A DNA stretch of 64,000 bases from contig NZ_CP073720.1 in assembly GCF_025137375.1 (NCBI RefSeq), positions 9,882,501 through 9,946,500 of the forward strand. The letters are read 5' to 3'. The notes below the pieces were generated by a model that saw only the letters and a program-made list of their open reading frames with translations, was not told the origin of the DNA and did not search any database. The DNA comes from Dactylosporangium fulvum (lineage in GTDB: Bacteria; Actinomycetota; Actinomycetes; Mycobacteriales; Micromonosporaceae). Both the position numbers and the translations under genes were made by a program. Numbering within the stretch: position 1 is the first letter of the stretch; each line of letters opens with the position of its first letter. Positions 17,678-26,391 of this stretch are shown here, piece after piece.

Positions 17678-19153
17678 TCACCGCCCTGCCAGCAGCTCCG
17701 CCACCGCGCGGCCCGAGGCGGCCGTCGCGCCGAAGGTCACGATGTGGACGGTGCCGCGCGGGTCGGCGGGCACCCCCATCTCGACGACCACCGCGTCGGG
17801 ACGCACGGCGAGGGAGGCGCGCAGGCCGTCGGCCATCCAGGGGTACCGGTGCGGATCCCGGACGACCAGGACGAGCGGCCGGCCGACCGACGCCTCCAAC
17901 GCCTCGGACAGCCCGGCCTCGGACGTCAGGCGCACACCGGCGGTGTCCGGCAGCAGCTCGACCAGCGGCGCAAGGACGCCCCACGGCGTCTCGGGCGCGA
18001 TGGCGAAGTTGAGCTGCGGCTGGAACTCGATCACGTACGGGTTGGCGGCGAGCGGGAACACCGCGTCGGGTGCGTTGATCCGCAGTGCCCGCCGCGCGGC
18101 GGAGAGCCCGAGGCCGGCCGCGCTCGGGTCCGGCGCCACCTTCGGCGCCGCGACCGACCAGGCGGCGAGCCGCGCCACCCGGGCGGCGGCGTCGGCGAGG
18201 CGCTCCTCGGACAGCTCACCGGCACGGACGGCCTCGACCACGGCGTCGCGGAGCATCGTCGCGGTCTCCTCGTCGGCATGGTCACCGCCGACACAGACCG
18301 CGTCGGCGCCCGCGGCGATCGCCATGACCGTGGCCCGCGCGATACCGAACCGGTCGGAGACGGCCCGCATCTCGATGCCGTCGGTGACGATCAGGCCGTC
18401 GAAGCCCAGCTCGCCGCGCAGCAGGTCGGTCATGATCCGCCGGCTCAGTGTGGCGGGCAGGTCGGGGTCGATGGCGGGGACCCGCAGGTGGGCGCTCATG
18501 ACCGCCATGACCCCGGCGTCGATCGCGGCCCGGAACGGCACGAGTTCGGTCGCCTCGAGGTCGGCCCGGCTCGCCTTGATGATCGGCACGTCCAGGTGCG
18601 AGTCGACGCTGGTGTTGCCGTGGCCGGGGAAGTGCTTGGCGCACGCGGCGACGCCGGCCTCCTGCAACCCGCTGATCCAGGCGGCGGTGTGCCGAGCGAC
18701 CCGCTCGGGATCGGCGCCGAAGGCGCGGGAGCCGATGACCGGGTTGTTGGGGTCGGAGTTGACGTCGGCGTCGGGCGCGTAGTCGAACGTGACGCCCACG
18801 GCGGCCAGGTCGCGGCCCAGATGGTGGGCGACCTCGCGGGTCAGCGCCGGGTCGTCGATCGCACCGAGGGCGAGGTTGCCCGGCCAGGGGCTGCCGTTGT
18901 GCGCGTCGAGCCGGGTGACGTCGCCGGCCTCCTCGTCGATCGCGACGATGACGTCGGGCTTCTCCGCGCGTAACGCCGCGGTCAGCTCCGCGACCTGGTC
19001 GCGGTCGACGACGTTGCGAGCGAAGAGTGCAACGCCGCCCAGCCCTTCGGCGAGGCGGCGGCGTAGCCACGGTGGTGGCTCTTTGCCAATGAAACCTGGC
19101 TGGAGCACGGCATCCGCCATGCCGACCAGATCGACCCCCGTGCTTGCATCCAT
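17678..19153 (-). CDS. nagZ: Glycoside hydrolase family 3, beta-N-acetylhexosaminidase-like
   Basis: 491 residues, cytoplasmic (no signal peptide). GH3 N-terminal barrel with VIVAIDEEAGDVTRL and the NagZ-type motif KHFPGHGNTSVDSH carrying the catalytic His/Asp dyad. The nucleophile region is LGFDGLIVTDGIEM. A C-terminal GH3_C-like domain follows (~350-491). NagZ-type enzymes release N-acetylglucosamine from chitobiose or muropeptides. The usual D-Q-E-GG-R-V motif reads D-E-E-A-G-D-V here, so specificity could differ. ATG 19153 has GAGAAGGG upstream. Its promoter region holds an AGAAACCTTCC motif reminiscent of the palindrome before the GH18 gene. Confidence 0.85.
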   Translation of the reverse strand: MDASTGVDLVGMADAVLQPGFIGKEPPPWLRRRLAEGLGGVALFARNVVDRDQVAELTAALRAEKPDVIVAIDEEAGDVTRLDAHNGSPWPGNLALGAIDDPALTREVAHHLGRDLAAVGVTFDYAPDADVNSDPNNPVIGSRAFGADPERVARHTAAWISGLQEAGVAACAKHFPGHGNTSVDSHLDVPIIKASRADLEATELVPFRAAIDAGVMAVMSAHLRVPAIDPDLPATLSRRIMTDLLRGELGFDGLIVTDGIEMRAVSDRFGIARATVMAIAAGADAVCVGGDHADEETATMLRDAVVEAVRAGELSEERLADAAARVARLAAWSVAAPKVAPDPSAAGLGLSAARRALRINAPDAVFPLAANPYVIEFQPQLNFAIAPETPWGVLAPLVELLPDTAGVRLTSEAGLSEALEASVGRPLVLVVRDPHRYPWMADGLRASLAVRPDAVVVEMGVPADPRGTVHIVTFGATAASGRAVAELLAGR

Positions 19154-19183
19154 GCGTGAACCACCCTTCTCACCTGGCGAGAA

Positions 19184-19228
19184 TGGTCACATCACATCTC
19201 AGTAATAGTCAAGAAACCTTCCAGTAGT
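19184..19228 (-). promoter_or_regulatory. Promoter/operator region of the GH3 gene
   Basis: On the minus strand, TTGACT (19212-19207) is preceded by GGAAGGTTTC, a degenerate version of the AGGAAAGTTTCCT palindrome seen at 43481-43499. An AT-rich stretch follows. The -10 element is not clear. A ROK-type sugar repressor is a plausible binder. Confidence 0.35.
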
Positions 19229-19242
19229 TAACACCAGCCTTA

Positions 19243-19273
19243 CCGTATTACCCGCCGGGCGGCCAAAATACGG
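19243..19273 (-). terminator. Terminator hairpin after the thioesterase-like gene
   Basis: CCGTATT (19243-19249) pairs with AATACGG (19267-19273), with an inner CCGCC/GGCGG stem. It lies just after the stop of the gene at 19278 on the minus strand. Confidence 0.45.
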
Positions 19274-19277
19274 GCGG

Positions 19278-19742
19278 TCAGCGGTGCGGACGGATCGTCC
19301 AGACGACCGTCATCTCGGTCGTCACGGCGCCGTCGGCGCGCGTGATCTCGATCGTCACCGGAAACTCGGGGCGCTCGCCGTTGCTGAGCTCGGCCAGCAC
19401 CTCGTCCACGCCGCGACCGAGGGTGGCGGTGGCCCGGACCGGCCCGACGGCCAGCTTCTTGTAGGCGATGTCGGCCCGGACCGCGAGCGGCGTGCCGAGC
19501 GCCAGGTGCGGGCCGAAGGCGGCCATCACCACCGCCCCGGAGGCAGTCTCCCCCAGGGCGAACAGTGCGCCAGCGTGTGGCCCGGCGACATGGTTGTGTA
19601 GACGCTCCTCGTCGGGCAGCGTGGCGACGGCACGGATGCCGTCGCCACCGACGGTCACGTCAACGATCTCGATGCCGACGGTGCGCGCGAACGGCACCGC
19701 GGACGTGAGCCCCGCTGCGAGGGCCTTGGCGTCAACAGTCAT
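19278..19742 (-). CDS. Hotdog-fold thioesterase-like protein (DUF4442/PaaI type)
   Basis: 154 residues with the hotdog-domain pattern: RLHNHVAGPHAGALFALGETASGAVVMAAFG is the central helix region, followed by strands PLAVRADIAYKKLAVGPVRATATLG and TIEITRADGAVTTEMTVVWTIRP. Members hydrolyse acyl-CoA or acyl-ACP thioesters; the substrate cannot be told. There is a short gap to the membrane-protein gene at 19770. Confidence 0.8.
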   Translation of the reverse strand: MTVDAKALAAGLTSAVPFARTVGIEIVDVTVGGDGIRAVATLPDEERLHNHVAGPHAGALFALGETASGAVVMAAFGPHLALGTPLAVRADIAYKKLAVGPVRATATLGRGVDEVLAELSNGERPEFPVTIEITRADGAVTTEMTVVWTIRPHR

Positions 19743-19769
19743 GCCGGGATGTTACCGGCCAGTAGCAAC

Positions 19770-20804
19770 TCAGGTGAACAGGTCGGCGATCGCGTGGACG
19801 ATGTTGACGTAGAAGTTGCCCTCGATCTTGCGGAAGACCTCGAACTTCTGGTGCGGCTCACCGAAGAACGGCCGCAGCGTCCACGCCAGCTGGGTGCCGA
19901 CGAAGCCGAACAGCAGAATCCAGACGTTGAGCAGGGCCATGCTCGCCGGACGTTCGCCGGGCGGGAGCTGCTGGGGCGCCGGCCGCACCGGCGGCTGCGG
20001 CGCGACGTGCGGGATCGGGTAGGCGTAGCGCCCGTCGGGCATCAGCAACGGTGGGCCGGGATGCGCCGGGACCGGCTGGGGCAGCACGGCCGCCTGCGGC
20101 GCCGCGCCGTTGCCGCTCATCGCGGGGACGGCCGCCGGCACCAACTCCCCGTCATCGTTGCCCTCCCCGTCCGCCGGAGCACCGGCCGGGGCCGGCGACA
20201 CCGGCACGTTCTCCGCGGGGGCCTCGAGCGCGGCCAGCGTGGCCGCCGCGGCCCGCTCCTGCCCCTCCCGCTGCCGGCGCTTGGCGGCAGCGATCGCCGC
20301 GGTGTGCTCGTTGAGCGTGCGCATGCCGACGGTGAGAAACCGCAGGCCGACAAAGGCGGCGAGCGTCAGGATCCCCACATTCAGGATCTTGAAGAACGAG
20401 TAGCTGAACGCGGTGATCAGAAAGAACAGGCTGATCGGCGCGAACGCGAGCGACAACACCGACGTGACGGTGATCGTCACCATGACCAGCGCCAATGCCT
20501 GCTTCACCTGCAACCGCGCACCGAAGACGAGGTTGAACAGGTAGAGCGTGGGCAGGCAGATGGCCAGGGTGGTCAGGAACAGCAGCGGCAGCTTGAGCGC
20601 GGACAATCCGGCCTGTGCCACGCTGTTGGACGCGCCAAGCACGGCTCCGTAGCAGGCCAGGGCCACTACGGAGCTGTAGAGCATCTGTCGTGTGAGCTTG
20701 CCGAGATCACGTTCCTCGCCGATCTGTCGCCAGATCGAATCCCGGTCGCGCAGAATCCGCTCGATGATGAGCAGCCCGCCGCCGGGCTCGCCGTGAGTCG
20801 CCAT
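19770..20804 (-). CDS. Multi-pass membrane protein of unknown function (Yip1-like)
   Basis: 344 residues. N-terminal cytoplasmic ~45 residues, then about five hydrophobic helices (~45-165: SVVALACYGAVLGA, LPLLFLTTLAICLPTLYLFNLVFG, ALALVMVTITVTSVLSLAFAP, LFFLITAFSYSFFKI, GILTLAAFVGLRFL). A long Ala/Pro-rich cytoplasmic segment (~175-290) precedes a last helix (LLNVWILLFGFVGTQLAWTLRPFFG). The FVGTQLAWTLRPF motif is shared by a family of bacterial Yip1-like proteins without known role. A CGTCGAA-G-TTCGACG palindrome lies 20-35 bases upstream. Confidence 0.7.
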   Translation of the reverse strand: MATHGEPGGGLLIIERILRDRDSIWRQIGEERDLGKLTRQMLYSSVVALACYGAVLGASNSVAQAGLSALKLPLLFLTTLAICLPTLYLFNLVFGARLQVKQALALVMVTITVTSVLSLAFAPISLFFLITAFSYSFFKILNVGILTLAAFVGLRFLTVGMRTLNEHTAAIAAAKRRQREGQERAAAATLAALEAPAENVPVSPAPAGAPADGEGNDDGELVPAAVPAMSGNGAAPQAAVLPQPVPAHPGPPLLMPDGRYAYPIPHVAPQPPVRPAPQQLPPGERPASMALLNVWILLFGFVGTQLAWTLRPFFGEPHQKFEVFRKIEGNFYVNIVHAIADLFT

Positions 20805-20859
20805 CGGAGCTTCCCCCTACTCCGTCGAAGTTCGACGCAGGCTACGCGAGCCAGGTCAC

Positions 20860-22179
20860 TCAGCGCCACCCCACATCGATGCGCTGTCCCCTTTCGTCGA
20901 AAAAGTGTAGTGCCTCCATGCGCACAGCGACCGTCAATGGGTGACCATGAGTGACTGCGGGATACGGCGCGAGTCGCACCGCGAGCTCCGCGGGGCGGCG
21001 GTGGTGCCGGCCCGGGTCGCTCAGCACGCTCTCGTTCGCGCGGCGCGGACCGCGGCCGTTGACGCCGGCGCCCACGAGCTCCGCGTCGCTCGACCCACCG
21101 CCCCGGCCGGTCAACCGGCTGACGAAGCGGCGCAGGCCGCCGCCGTTGATCGACACGTCGGTGGGCGGCTTGCCGATCTCGTCGACGATCACGGCGGTGG
21201 CGCCGATGTCGAGGAACGCGAGCGACTCGTGGCCGTGGTGTTCGAGGTACCGGATCCGGCCGCGCAGGACGTCACCGCTCGTCGTGTCGGGCACCGGGGT
21301 GAGTGCCTCGGCCCGGACGCCGATGACGATCCGCTCGCCGTGGAAGTGGGCGACCTGGCGCGAGCGCAGGTCGTTCCACGGCAGGTGCAGGACCTGGTCG
21401 CCCATGTGCAGGGCGATGTGCCGGTCGAGGTGCACGTAGACCTCGGCCTCGAGCAGGTTCATGCGGGGGCTGCCGAGGAAGGCGGCGACGTAGAGCGTCG
21501 CCGGTCGGCCGTACACCTGCGTCGGGGTGCCGACGTCCTGGAGGACACCCTTGCGGAGGATGGCGACACGGTCCGCCATGGTCAGCGCCTCGGCCTGGTC
21601 GTGCGTCACGTAGATCGTCGTGACGCCCAGCTCGCGCACGAGGCCGGAGATCTCGGCGCGCAGCTCGGCCCGCAGGCCGCTGTCCAAGTTGGACAGCGGC
21701 TCGTCCATCAGGAAGAGCTTCGGACGCCGCACGATCGCCCGGCCCATCGCCACCCGCTGGCGCTGGCCACCGGAGAGCTGGCCGGGCTTGCGGGCGAGCA
21801 CGTCACCGATGCCGAGCGCGCTCGCCACCTCGGCGACCTGCTCCGCCCGGGGCTCGGCCTCGACACCGGACAACCGCAACGGGAAGCCGATGTTCTCGCC
21901 GACCGTCATGTGCGGATAGAGCGCGAAGTCCTGGAAGACCATGGCGACGCCCCGCTCCCGCGGCGGAAGGTCGTTGGCAAGCTCGCCGTCCATGACGATG
22001 GCGCCCGAGGTGGGGTCCTCGAGGCCGGCCACCATCCGCAGCAGCGTCGACTTGCCACAACCACTGGGACCGAGGAGCACCATGAACTCGCCCTGTCCCA
22101 CGTCGAGGTTCACTCGGTCGACAGCAACGGTGCCGTCGGCGAACACCTTCATCACATCTTTGAGTGCGACGGTAGCCAC
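20860..22179 (-). CDS. Orphan sugar-type ABC transporter ATPase (MsiK/MalK/UgpC family)
   Basis: 439 residues. Walker A GPSGCGKST (38-46), Q-loop VFQDFALYPH, signature LSGGQRQRVAMGRAI, Walker B LFLMDEPLSNLD, H-loop YVTHDQAEAL, then a TOBE/OB C-terminal region typical of sugar importers. Longer than usual (~370) because of a ~70-residue Gly/Arg-rich insertion around residues 305-375. No permease or binding protein is adjacent, as for MsiK of Streptomyces, which energises several sugar ABC systems. GTG 22179 is chosen since the GTG at 22185 is part of the ribosome binding site GGAGGTG. Confidence 0.82.
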   Translation of the reverse strand: MATVALKDVMKVFADGTVAVDRVNLDVGQGEFMVLLGPSGCGKSTLLRMVAGLEDPTSGAIVMDGELANDLPPRERGVAMVFQDFALYPHMTVGENIGFPLRLSGVEAEPRAEQVAEVASALGIGDVLARKPGQLSGGQRQRVAMGRAIVRRPKLFLMDEPLSNLDSGLRAELRAEISGLVRELGVTTIYVTHDQAEALTMADRVAILRKGVLQDVGTPTQVYGRPATLYVAAFLGSPRMNLLEAEVYVHLDRHIALHMGDQVLHLPWNDLRSRQVAHFHGERIVIGVRAEALTPVPDTTSGDVLRGRIRYLEHHGHESLAFLDIGATAVIVDEIGKPPTDVSINGGGLRRFVSRLTGRGGGSSDAELVGAGVNGRGPRRANESVLSDPGRHHRRPAELAVRLAPYPAVTHGHPLTVAVRMEALHFFDERGQRIDVGWR

Positions 22180-22338
22180 CGTCACCTCCGCCCCAGGTCA
22201 GCAGATCGCGGATCAACCAGTTACCCCGAGTCAAATACTGTGATGAGGGGCACGCAACTTGGTCCATCGGGTAAATGACCAGTGTTCACCGTGTTACCGC
22301 GTAACTACTGTTACGGAACCTTTAGTCGGAACGCCCGA

Positions 22339-23124
22339 TCAGCCCGCCGGGAAGTGCACGGTGACGGAGGTGTAGCCCAGCGCCCCCAGGAACTGCTGGA
22401 GCATCCGGCGGGTGTTCTCCTCGGCGCGCTTGCCCAGGTCGGCCTGCTTGGCGGCGTCGCCGATCTTCTGCTCGGCGAGCTTGTACACCTCCTGGAGCCG
22501 GTTCGGGTCGGAGTTGAACACGTCACCGATGCGGTTGAAGACGCCGCGCTCCTCGGAGTAGACATAGCTGCGCTCGTTGTTGATCCGCACCGGCCGAAGC
22601 TGCGGCGCGGGCAGTGTGATCTCCACCGAGCGCCGGTCCTCGGACTCCTTCACCGCGCCCTGACCGATGCTCGCGAAGTCGACGTACACCTCGACGGAGC
22701 CGGCCGCCACGAACAGGATGCGCTCGTTGAGCAGGAAGTCCGGAATGTACTTGCGGTCCTTCTGCACATCGACGATGACCTCGAAGTTGCCCTCGGCCGC
22801 GACGTACTGGCTCAGGTCCTGCACCGACTTGAGCAGGGCTGGGCCGCTGCGATCGGTCTGCTCCTGGGCGAACGGGTTCTTCAGCTCCGGGAAGAGCCCG
22901 ACGGTCTTCGCGCCGAGGACCACGGCGACGACCAGACCGATGGTGGCGACCAACCAGAAGAGCCCGCGCATCGTGCCGCCACCGGCCTTGACCGGGACGA
23001 CGGGCTCCTTGTCGGGACGGGGTTCGACGGGATCGGTCCGCGGGCCGGTGACCTCCGGGTATTCCGCGGTCTTGGGCTCCTTCGGCGCCTCCACGGAGGC
23101 GCCGTTCTCATCGTTGCGGGCCAT
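22339..23124 (-). CDS. Membrane-anchored DUF4230 protein
   Basis: 261 residues. The N-terminal ~55 residues are acidic and proline-rich, followed by one membrane helix (GLFWLVATIGLVVAVVLGAKTVGLF). The C-terminal ~170 residues match DUF4230 (LLKSVQDLSQYVAAEGNFEVIVDVQKD, VAAGSVEVYVDFASIG, VEITLPAPQLRPVRIN). Likely faces the cell exterior; function unknown. ATG 23124 was chosen for a clean start, MARNDENG. Confidence 0.78.
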   Translation of the reverse strand: MARNDENGASVEAPKEPKTAEYPEVTGPRTDPVEPRPDKEPVVPVKAGGGTMRGLFWLVATIGLVVAVVLGAKTVGLFPELKNPFAQEQTDRSGPALLKSVQDLSQYVAAEGNFEVIVDVQKDRKYIPDFLLNERILFVAAGSVEVYVDFASIGQGAVKESEDRRSVEITLPAPQLRPVRINNERSYVYSEERGVFNRIGDVFNSDPNRLQEVYKLAEQKIGDAAKQADLGKRAEENTRRMLQQFLGALGYTSVTVHFPAG

Positions 23125-23227
23125 GCTGGACTCCTCGGGAGGCTCTTCTCCCTCACACGGTAAGGGCGTCCGCAAAACGTTGCGAGTCGATCTCAGCACG
23201 CTTCGTCGACGATTCACCCCACCCGCG

Positions 23228-24394
23228 TCAGGAGAACGCGGCGATCCCCGTCAACGCCTGCCCGATGACCAGCTGATGGATCTCCGACGTGCCCTCGTAG
23301 GTCAGCACCGTCTCCAGATTGGCGGCGTGCCGCATGACGGGATACTCGGCGCTGATCCCGTTGGCGCCGAGGACCGTGCGGCACTGCCGGGCGATCGCGA
23401 GGGCCTCACGCACGTTGTTGAGCTTGCCCACGCTGACCTGCTCGGGCCGCAGCACGCCCTGATCGGCACGCCGCCCGAGGTGCAGCGCCAGCAGGTAGCC
23501 CTTCTGCAGCTCGACGGCGGCGTCGGCGAGCTTGGCCTGGGTGAGCTGGAAGCCGGCGATCGGCCGGCCGAACTGCTCCCGCGCGCCGGCGTAGTCGAGT
23601 GCGGTGTGCAGGCTGTCGCGGGCCGCGCCGAGGGCGCCCCACACGATCCCGTACCGCGCCTCGGTCAGGCACGACAGCGGCGCCTTGAGCCCGCGGGCCG
23701 CCGGCAGCTGGGCGCTCGCCGGGAGCCGCACGTCGTCGAGGACGATCTCGCCGGTGCAGGACGCGCGCAGCGACAGCTTGTGGCGCACCTCGCGGGCGGT
23801 CACGCCGGGCGTGTCCATCGGCACCGCGAAGCCGGAGATCCCGTCCTCGGTCCGCGCCCAGACGACCGCGACGTCCGCGACCGGCGCATTGGTGATCCAC
23901 ATCTTGCCTCCGCTGAGGATCCAGTCGCTCCCGTCGCGCCGCGCCTTCGTGCTCATCGAGGCCGGGTCCGAGCCGTGGTCGGGCTCGGTCAGCCCGAAGC
24001 ACCCGATCGCGTCGCCGGCGGCCATGCGCGGCAGCCACTCGTCCTTCTGCTCGTCCGACCCGAATTTCCAGATGGCGAACATGGCGAGCGACCCCTGGAC
24101 GGACACGAGGCTGCGCACCCCGGAGTCGCCGGCCTCGAGCTCAAGACAGGCCAGCCCATAGGCGACGGCGCTCGCCCCGGCACATCCGTATCCGTGCAGG
24201 TGCATGCCGAGTAGCCCGACCTTGGCGAACTCTCGTGCCAGCTCACGGACCGGGACCTGGCCCTGCTCATACCACTCGGCCACGTTCGGCCGCACGTGGT
24301 CGTCGACCACCCTGCGCACGACGGCGCGGATGGCCAGCTCCTCCTCGGAGTGCAGGGCATCAACGTCGAGCAGGTCCAGCGGTCGGGTTGTCAC
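23228..24394 (-). CDS. Acyl-CoA dehydrogenase, glutaryl-CoA dehydrogenase-like
   Basis: 388-residue FAD enzyme of the acyl-CoA dehydrogenase family. GCFGLTEPDHGSDPASMSTKARRDG and WILSGGKMWITNAPVADVAVVWAR are the FAD-binding middle-domain motifs. The catalytic base is the Glu of TYEGTSEIH (about residue 367). ARYGIVWGALGAARDSLHTALDYAGAREQFGRPIAGFQLTQAKLAD resembles glutaryl-CoA dehydrogenases, which convert glutaryl-CoA to crotonyl-CoA in Lys/Trp breakdown. Specificity is inferred. A strong hairpin just upstream separates it from the preceding gene. Confidence 0.85.
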   Translation of the reverse strand: MTTRPLDLLDVDALHSEEELAIRAVVRRVVDDHVRPNVAEWYEQGQVPVRELAREFAKVGLLGMHLHGYGCAGASAVAYGLACLELEAGDSGVRSLVSVQGSLAMFAIWKFGSDEQKDEWLPRMAAGDAIGCFGLTEPDHGSDPASMSTKARRDGSDWILSGGKMWITNAPVADVAVVWARTEDGISGFAVPMDTPGVTAREVRHKLSLRASCTGEIVLDDVRLPASAQLPAARGLKAPLSCLTEARYGIVWGALGAARDSLHTALDYAGAREQFGRPIAGFQLTQAKLADAAVELQKGYLLALHLGRRADQGVLRPEQVSVGKLNNVREALAIARQCRTVLGANGISAEYPVMRHAANLETVLTYEGTSEIHQLVIGQALTGIAAFS

Positions 24395-24434
24395 GATTCA
24401 CAGCTTAGGACCGTTCATGTTCGACGACCGCCAC

Positions 24435-24463
24435 CCGCCCGGCATGCTCGGCATGCCGGGCGG
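24435..24463 (-). terminator. Strong hairpin terminator
   Basis: Perfect 13-base arms CCGCCCGGCATGC (24435-24447) and GCATGCCGGGCGG (24451-24463) around a 3-base loop, immediately after the stop codon of the gene ending at 24464. No U-tract. Confidence 0.6.
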
Positions 24464-24754
24464 CTACGCCACCAGCACCCGGGCGTGGATCGACGTGCGT
24501 TGCTGGAGTGCCGCCCGCAGGGCGCGGTGCAGACCGTCCTCCAGATAGAGGCCGCCCTCCCACTGCACCACGTGCGGAAACAGGTCACCGTAGAACGTCG
24601 AGTCCTCGGCGAGCAGCTTGTCCAGGGCCAGCTCACGCTTGGTGGTGATGAGCTGGTCCAGGCGCACCGGCCGCGGAGGAATCTCGGACCACTGCTTCAA
24701 CGTCAGCCCATGCTCCGGATAAGGCCGACCGTCGCGGACCGCCTTGAAGATCAT
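24464..24754 (-). CDS. Conserved actinobacterial hypothetical protein
   Basis: 96 residues starting MIFKAVRDGRPYPEHGL. It is rich in charged residues, without membrane segments. The stretch RPVRLDQLITTKRELALDKLLAEDSTFYGDLFPHVVQWEGGLYLEDGLHRALRAALQQR has a ParB-like flavour (EDGLHRALRAAL resembles the D-G-hRhxA motif of ParB N-domains), but I would not assign an activity. ATG 24754 is preceded by AGGGGGGTG. Function unknown. Confidence 0.7.
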   Translation of the reverse strand: MIFKAVRDGRPYPEHGLTLKQWSEIPPRPVRLDQLITTKRELALDKLLAEDSTFYGDLFPHVVQWEGGLYLEDGLHRALRAALQQRTSIHARVLVA

Positions 24755-24821
24755 GAACGTTTCACCCCCCTGACCGTGCCAGGGTACCGACCCCGTACGA
24801 CAGTTCCCGGCTCGCGCGAGG

Positions 24822-25439
24822 TCACAAATCGGTCCTGGTACTCCACCGACCACGGTGAGTGACCGTCTCCGAGGTGCGACGGCCCCGCTTCAGGGACGGG
24901 GACTTCTTGTCCCCCGCCCGGTAGCCGAGAGTGACGGCGCCGATCGGCGTGTAGGCGTCGGGCACCTCGAACGCCGACCGGTACGCCTCCGTGCGTGACG
25001 GCGGGATGCCGAAGAAACAGGCGCCCAGCCCTTCGTCGACCGCGCCGAGCAGGACCAGCAGGCTGGCCATGCCGGTGTCGATGTGCCAGTAGGGCACCGG
25101 CCAGCGGGCCTCGTCGCGGTCGGTCCAGCCCTTGTCCGGCTCGGCGTACCGATCGAGGTACGCGTCGCGATGGCTGTGCGGCACGATGATCACCGGCGCG
25201 CGGCCCATGCCCTCCAGCCAGCCCGACGGCAGGGCGTCCTCGGGCGTGGTGACCGACCAGAACAGCGCACGGTCCTCGGGCGACGTCAGCACCAGAAACT
25301 CCCAGCCCTGCGAGAAGCCGGCCGACGGGGCGTGCACGGCATAGCCGAGCAGCTTGTCGACCAGCTCCGCGGGGACCGGTCGGTCAGGGTCGTAGTTGCG
25401 CACCATCCGCCGCCGGCGGATCACCTCGGAAAGTTCCAC
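24822..25439 (-). CDS. Nitroreductase family protein
   Basis: 205 residues. FMN-dependent NAD(P)H oxidoreductase fold: RRRRMVRNYDPDRPVP near the N-terminus (phosphate binding), LLGYAVHAPSAGFSQGWEFLVL, and the C-terminal GLGACFFGIPPSRTEAYRSAFEVPDAYTPIGAVTLGYRAGD. Members reduce nitro compounds, enones or cofactors; the substrate cannot be inferred. Confidence 0.85.
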   Translation of the reverse strand: MELSEVIRRRRMVRNYDPDRPVPAELVDKLLGYAVHAPSAGFSQGWEFLVLTSPEDRALFWSVTTPEDALPSGWLEGMGRAPVIIVPHSHRDAYLDRYAEPDKGWTDRDEARWPVPYWHIDTGMASLLVLLGAVDEGLGACFFGIPPSRTEAYRSAFEVPDAYTPIGAVTLGYRAGDKKSPSLKRGRRTSETVTHRGRWSTRTDL

Positions 25440-25448
25440 GAGGTGAGA

Positions 25449-26375
25449 CTAGATCGTGCGGATCCCCCAGGTGCCGCGCCAGGAGATGCCCGGAGCCAAG
25501 GTCACCACGTCACGCCCCGAACGGAACGCGTCGGGAGGGCAGGTCATCGGCTCGATCGCAAGGGCCTTGCGCAGGCGGCCGGCCGGGAGCGTGTCCGACG
25601 AGTAGATCTGCCACCAGCCGAAGGAGGAGTCGGCCCAGACCGTGACACCGCGCCCGTCGGGAGCGGTGACCACCACCTGGGAGCCGCCCTCGGCGTCCGT
25701 GTCCGCCTCACCGAAGGCCGTGTCCAGGACGGTGCTGCCGAGCCGGCGCCCCTCCGTGAAGTCGTACTCGCTGCCGGCGACCCGCGCCGCGCCGATCGGC
25801 AACAGCCGCGCGTCGGTCAGCAGCCGGCTGCGGGCCGGCACGCGCAGCGTCAGGTCGTCGACCGGGACGCCAGGAATGATCACGTACGGGTGGGTGGCCA
25901 GGCCGAACGGCGCCGCCGTCCCGCCGACGTTCGTCACCTCGTGCGACGCGCGCAGGCCGGCGTCGCCGACCGACCAGGTGGTCCGCAGGCGCAGCGGCCA
26001 GGGGTACCCGGGCTGCGGCACCAGGTCGTGCTCGACGGTGACGCTGTCGGGTGCGGCGTCGACGAGCCGCCAGCGGGCCCAGTTGACCAGACCGTGGATG
26101 GCGTTGTGCCGCTCCGGCTCGGTGAGCGGCAACTGGTGGTGCTCGCCGCCGAACGAGTATTGCCCGTCGCGGATCCGGTTAGGCCACGGCGCCAGGACCT
26201 GCCCGGCGGAGCCGATCGAACGCTCGTCCTCGGCGAAACCGGCGACGACGTCCTCGCCGTCGACGGTATAACTGCGGATACCACCGCCCACCTCGACGAT
26301 GACGGCCTCGTGGCCGCCCGAGGCGATCGTCCACTGTGTACCTGAAGGGGCGAGCGAAAGCTGCGCGGTGTCCAT
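25449..26375 (-). CDS. Aldose 1-epimerase family protein
   Basis: 308 residues, a GalM-like beta-sandwich. Characteristic features: GGGIRSYTVDGEDVVAGF, LAPWPNRIRDGQYSFGG, AIHGLVNWARWRL (catalytic His region), FGLATHPYVIIPG and GRGVTVWADSSFGWWQIYSSDTLPAGRL. It interconverts the anomers of aldoses or recognises phosphorylated sugars. It follows, with a short gap, an MFS gene on the same strand; a functional link is unproven. Confidence 0.85.
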   Translation of the reverse strand: MDTAQLSLAPSGTQWTIASGGHEAVIVEVGGGIRSYTVDGEDVVAGFAEDERSIGSAGQVLAPWPNRIRDGQYSFGGEHHQLPLTEPERHNAIHGLVNWARWRLVDAAPDSVTVEHDLVPQPGYPWPLRLRTTWSVGDAGLRASHEVTNVGGTAAPFGLATHPYVIIPGVPVDDLTLRVPARSRLLTDARLLPIGAARVAGSEYDFTEGRRLGSTVLDTAFGEADTDAEGGSQVVVTAPDGRGVTVWADSSFGWWQIYSSDTLPAGRLRKALAIEPMTCPPDAFRSGRDVVTLAPGISWRGTWGIRTI

Positions 26376-26391
26376 GGCCGCGACAATATCG

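Noticed and set aside
20823..20837. CGTCGAA-G-TTCGACG palindrome considered as a LexA box
   Set aside because: Actinobacterial LexA boxes (TCGAAC-N4-GTTCGA) have a four-base spacer; here the spacing is one base. Kept only as a weak operator candidate in the text of the neighbouring gene.
19749..20954. 401-codon plus-strand frame
   Set aside because: Antisense to the Yip1-like membrane protein gene, which has convincing hydrophobic helices.
24464..24754. Toxin-antitoxin component
   Set aside because: Size fits, but there is no partner gene adjacent and no known toxin or antitoxin motif.
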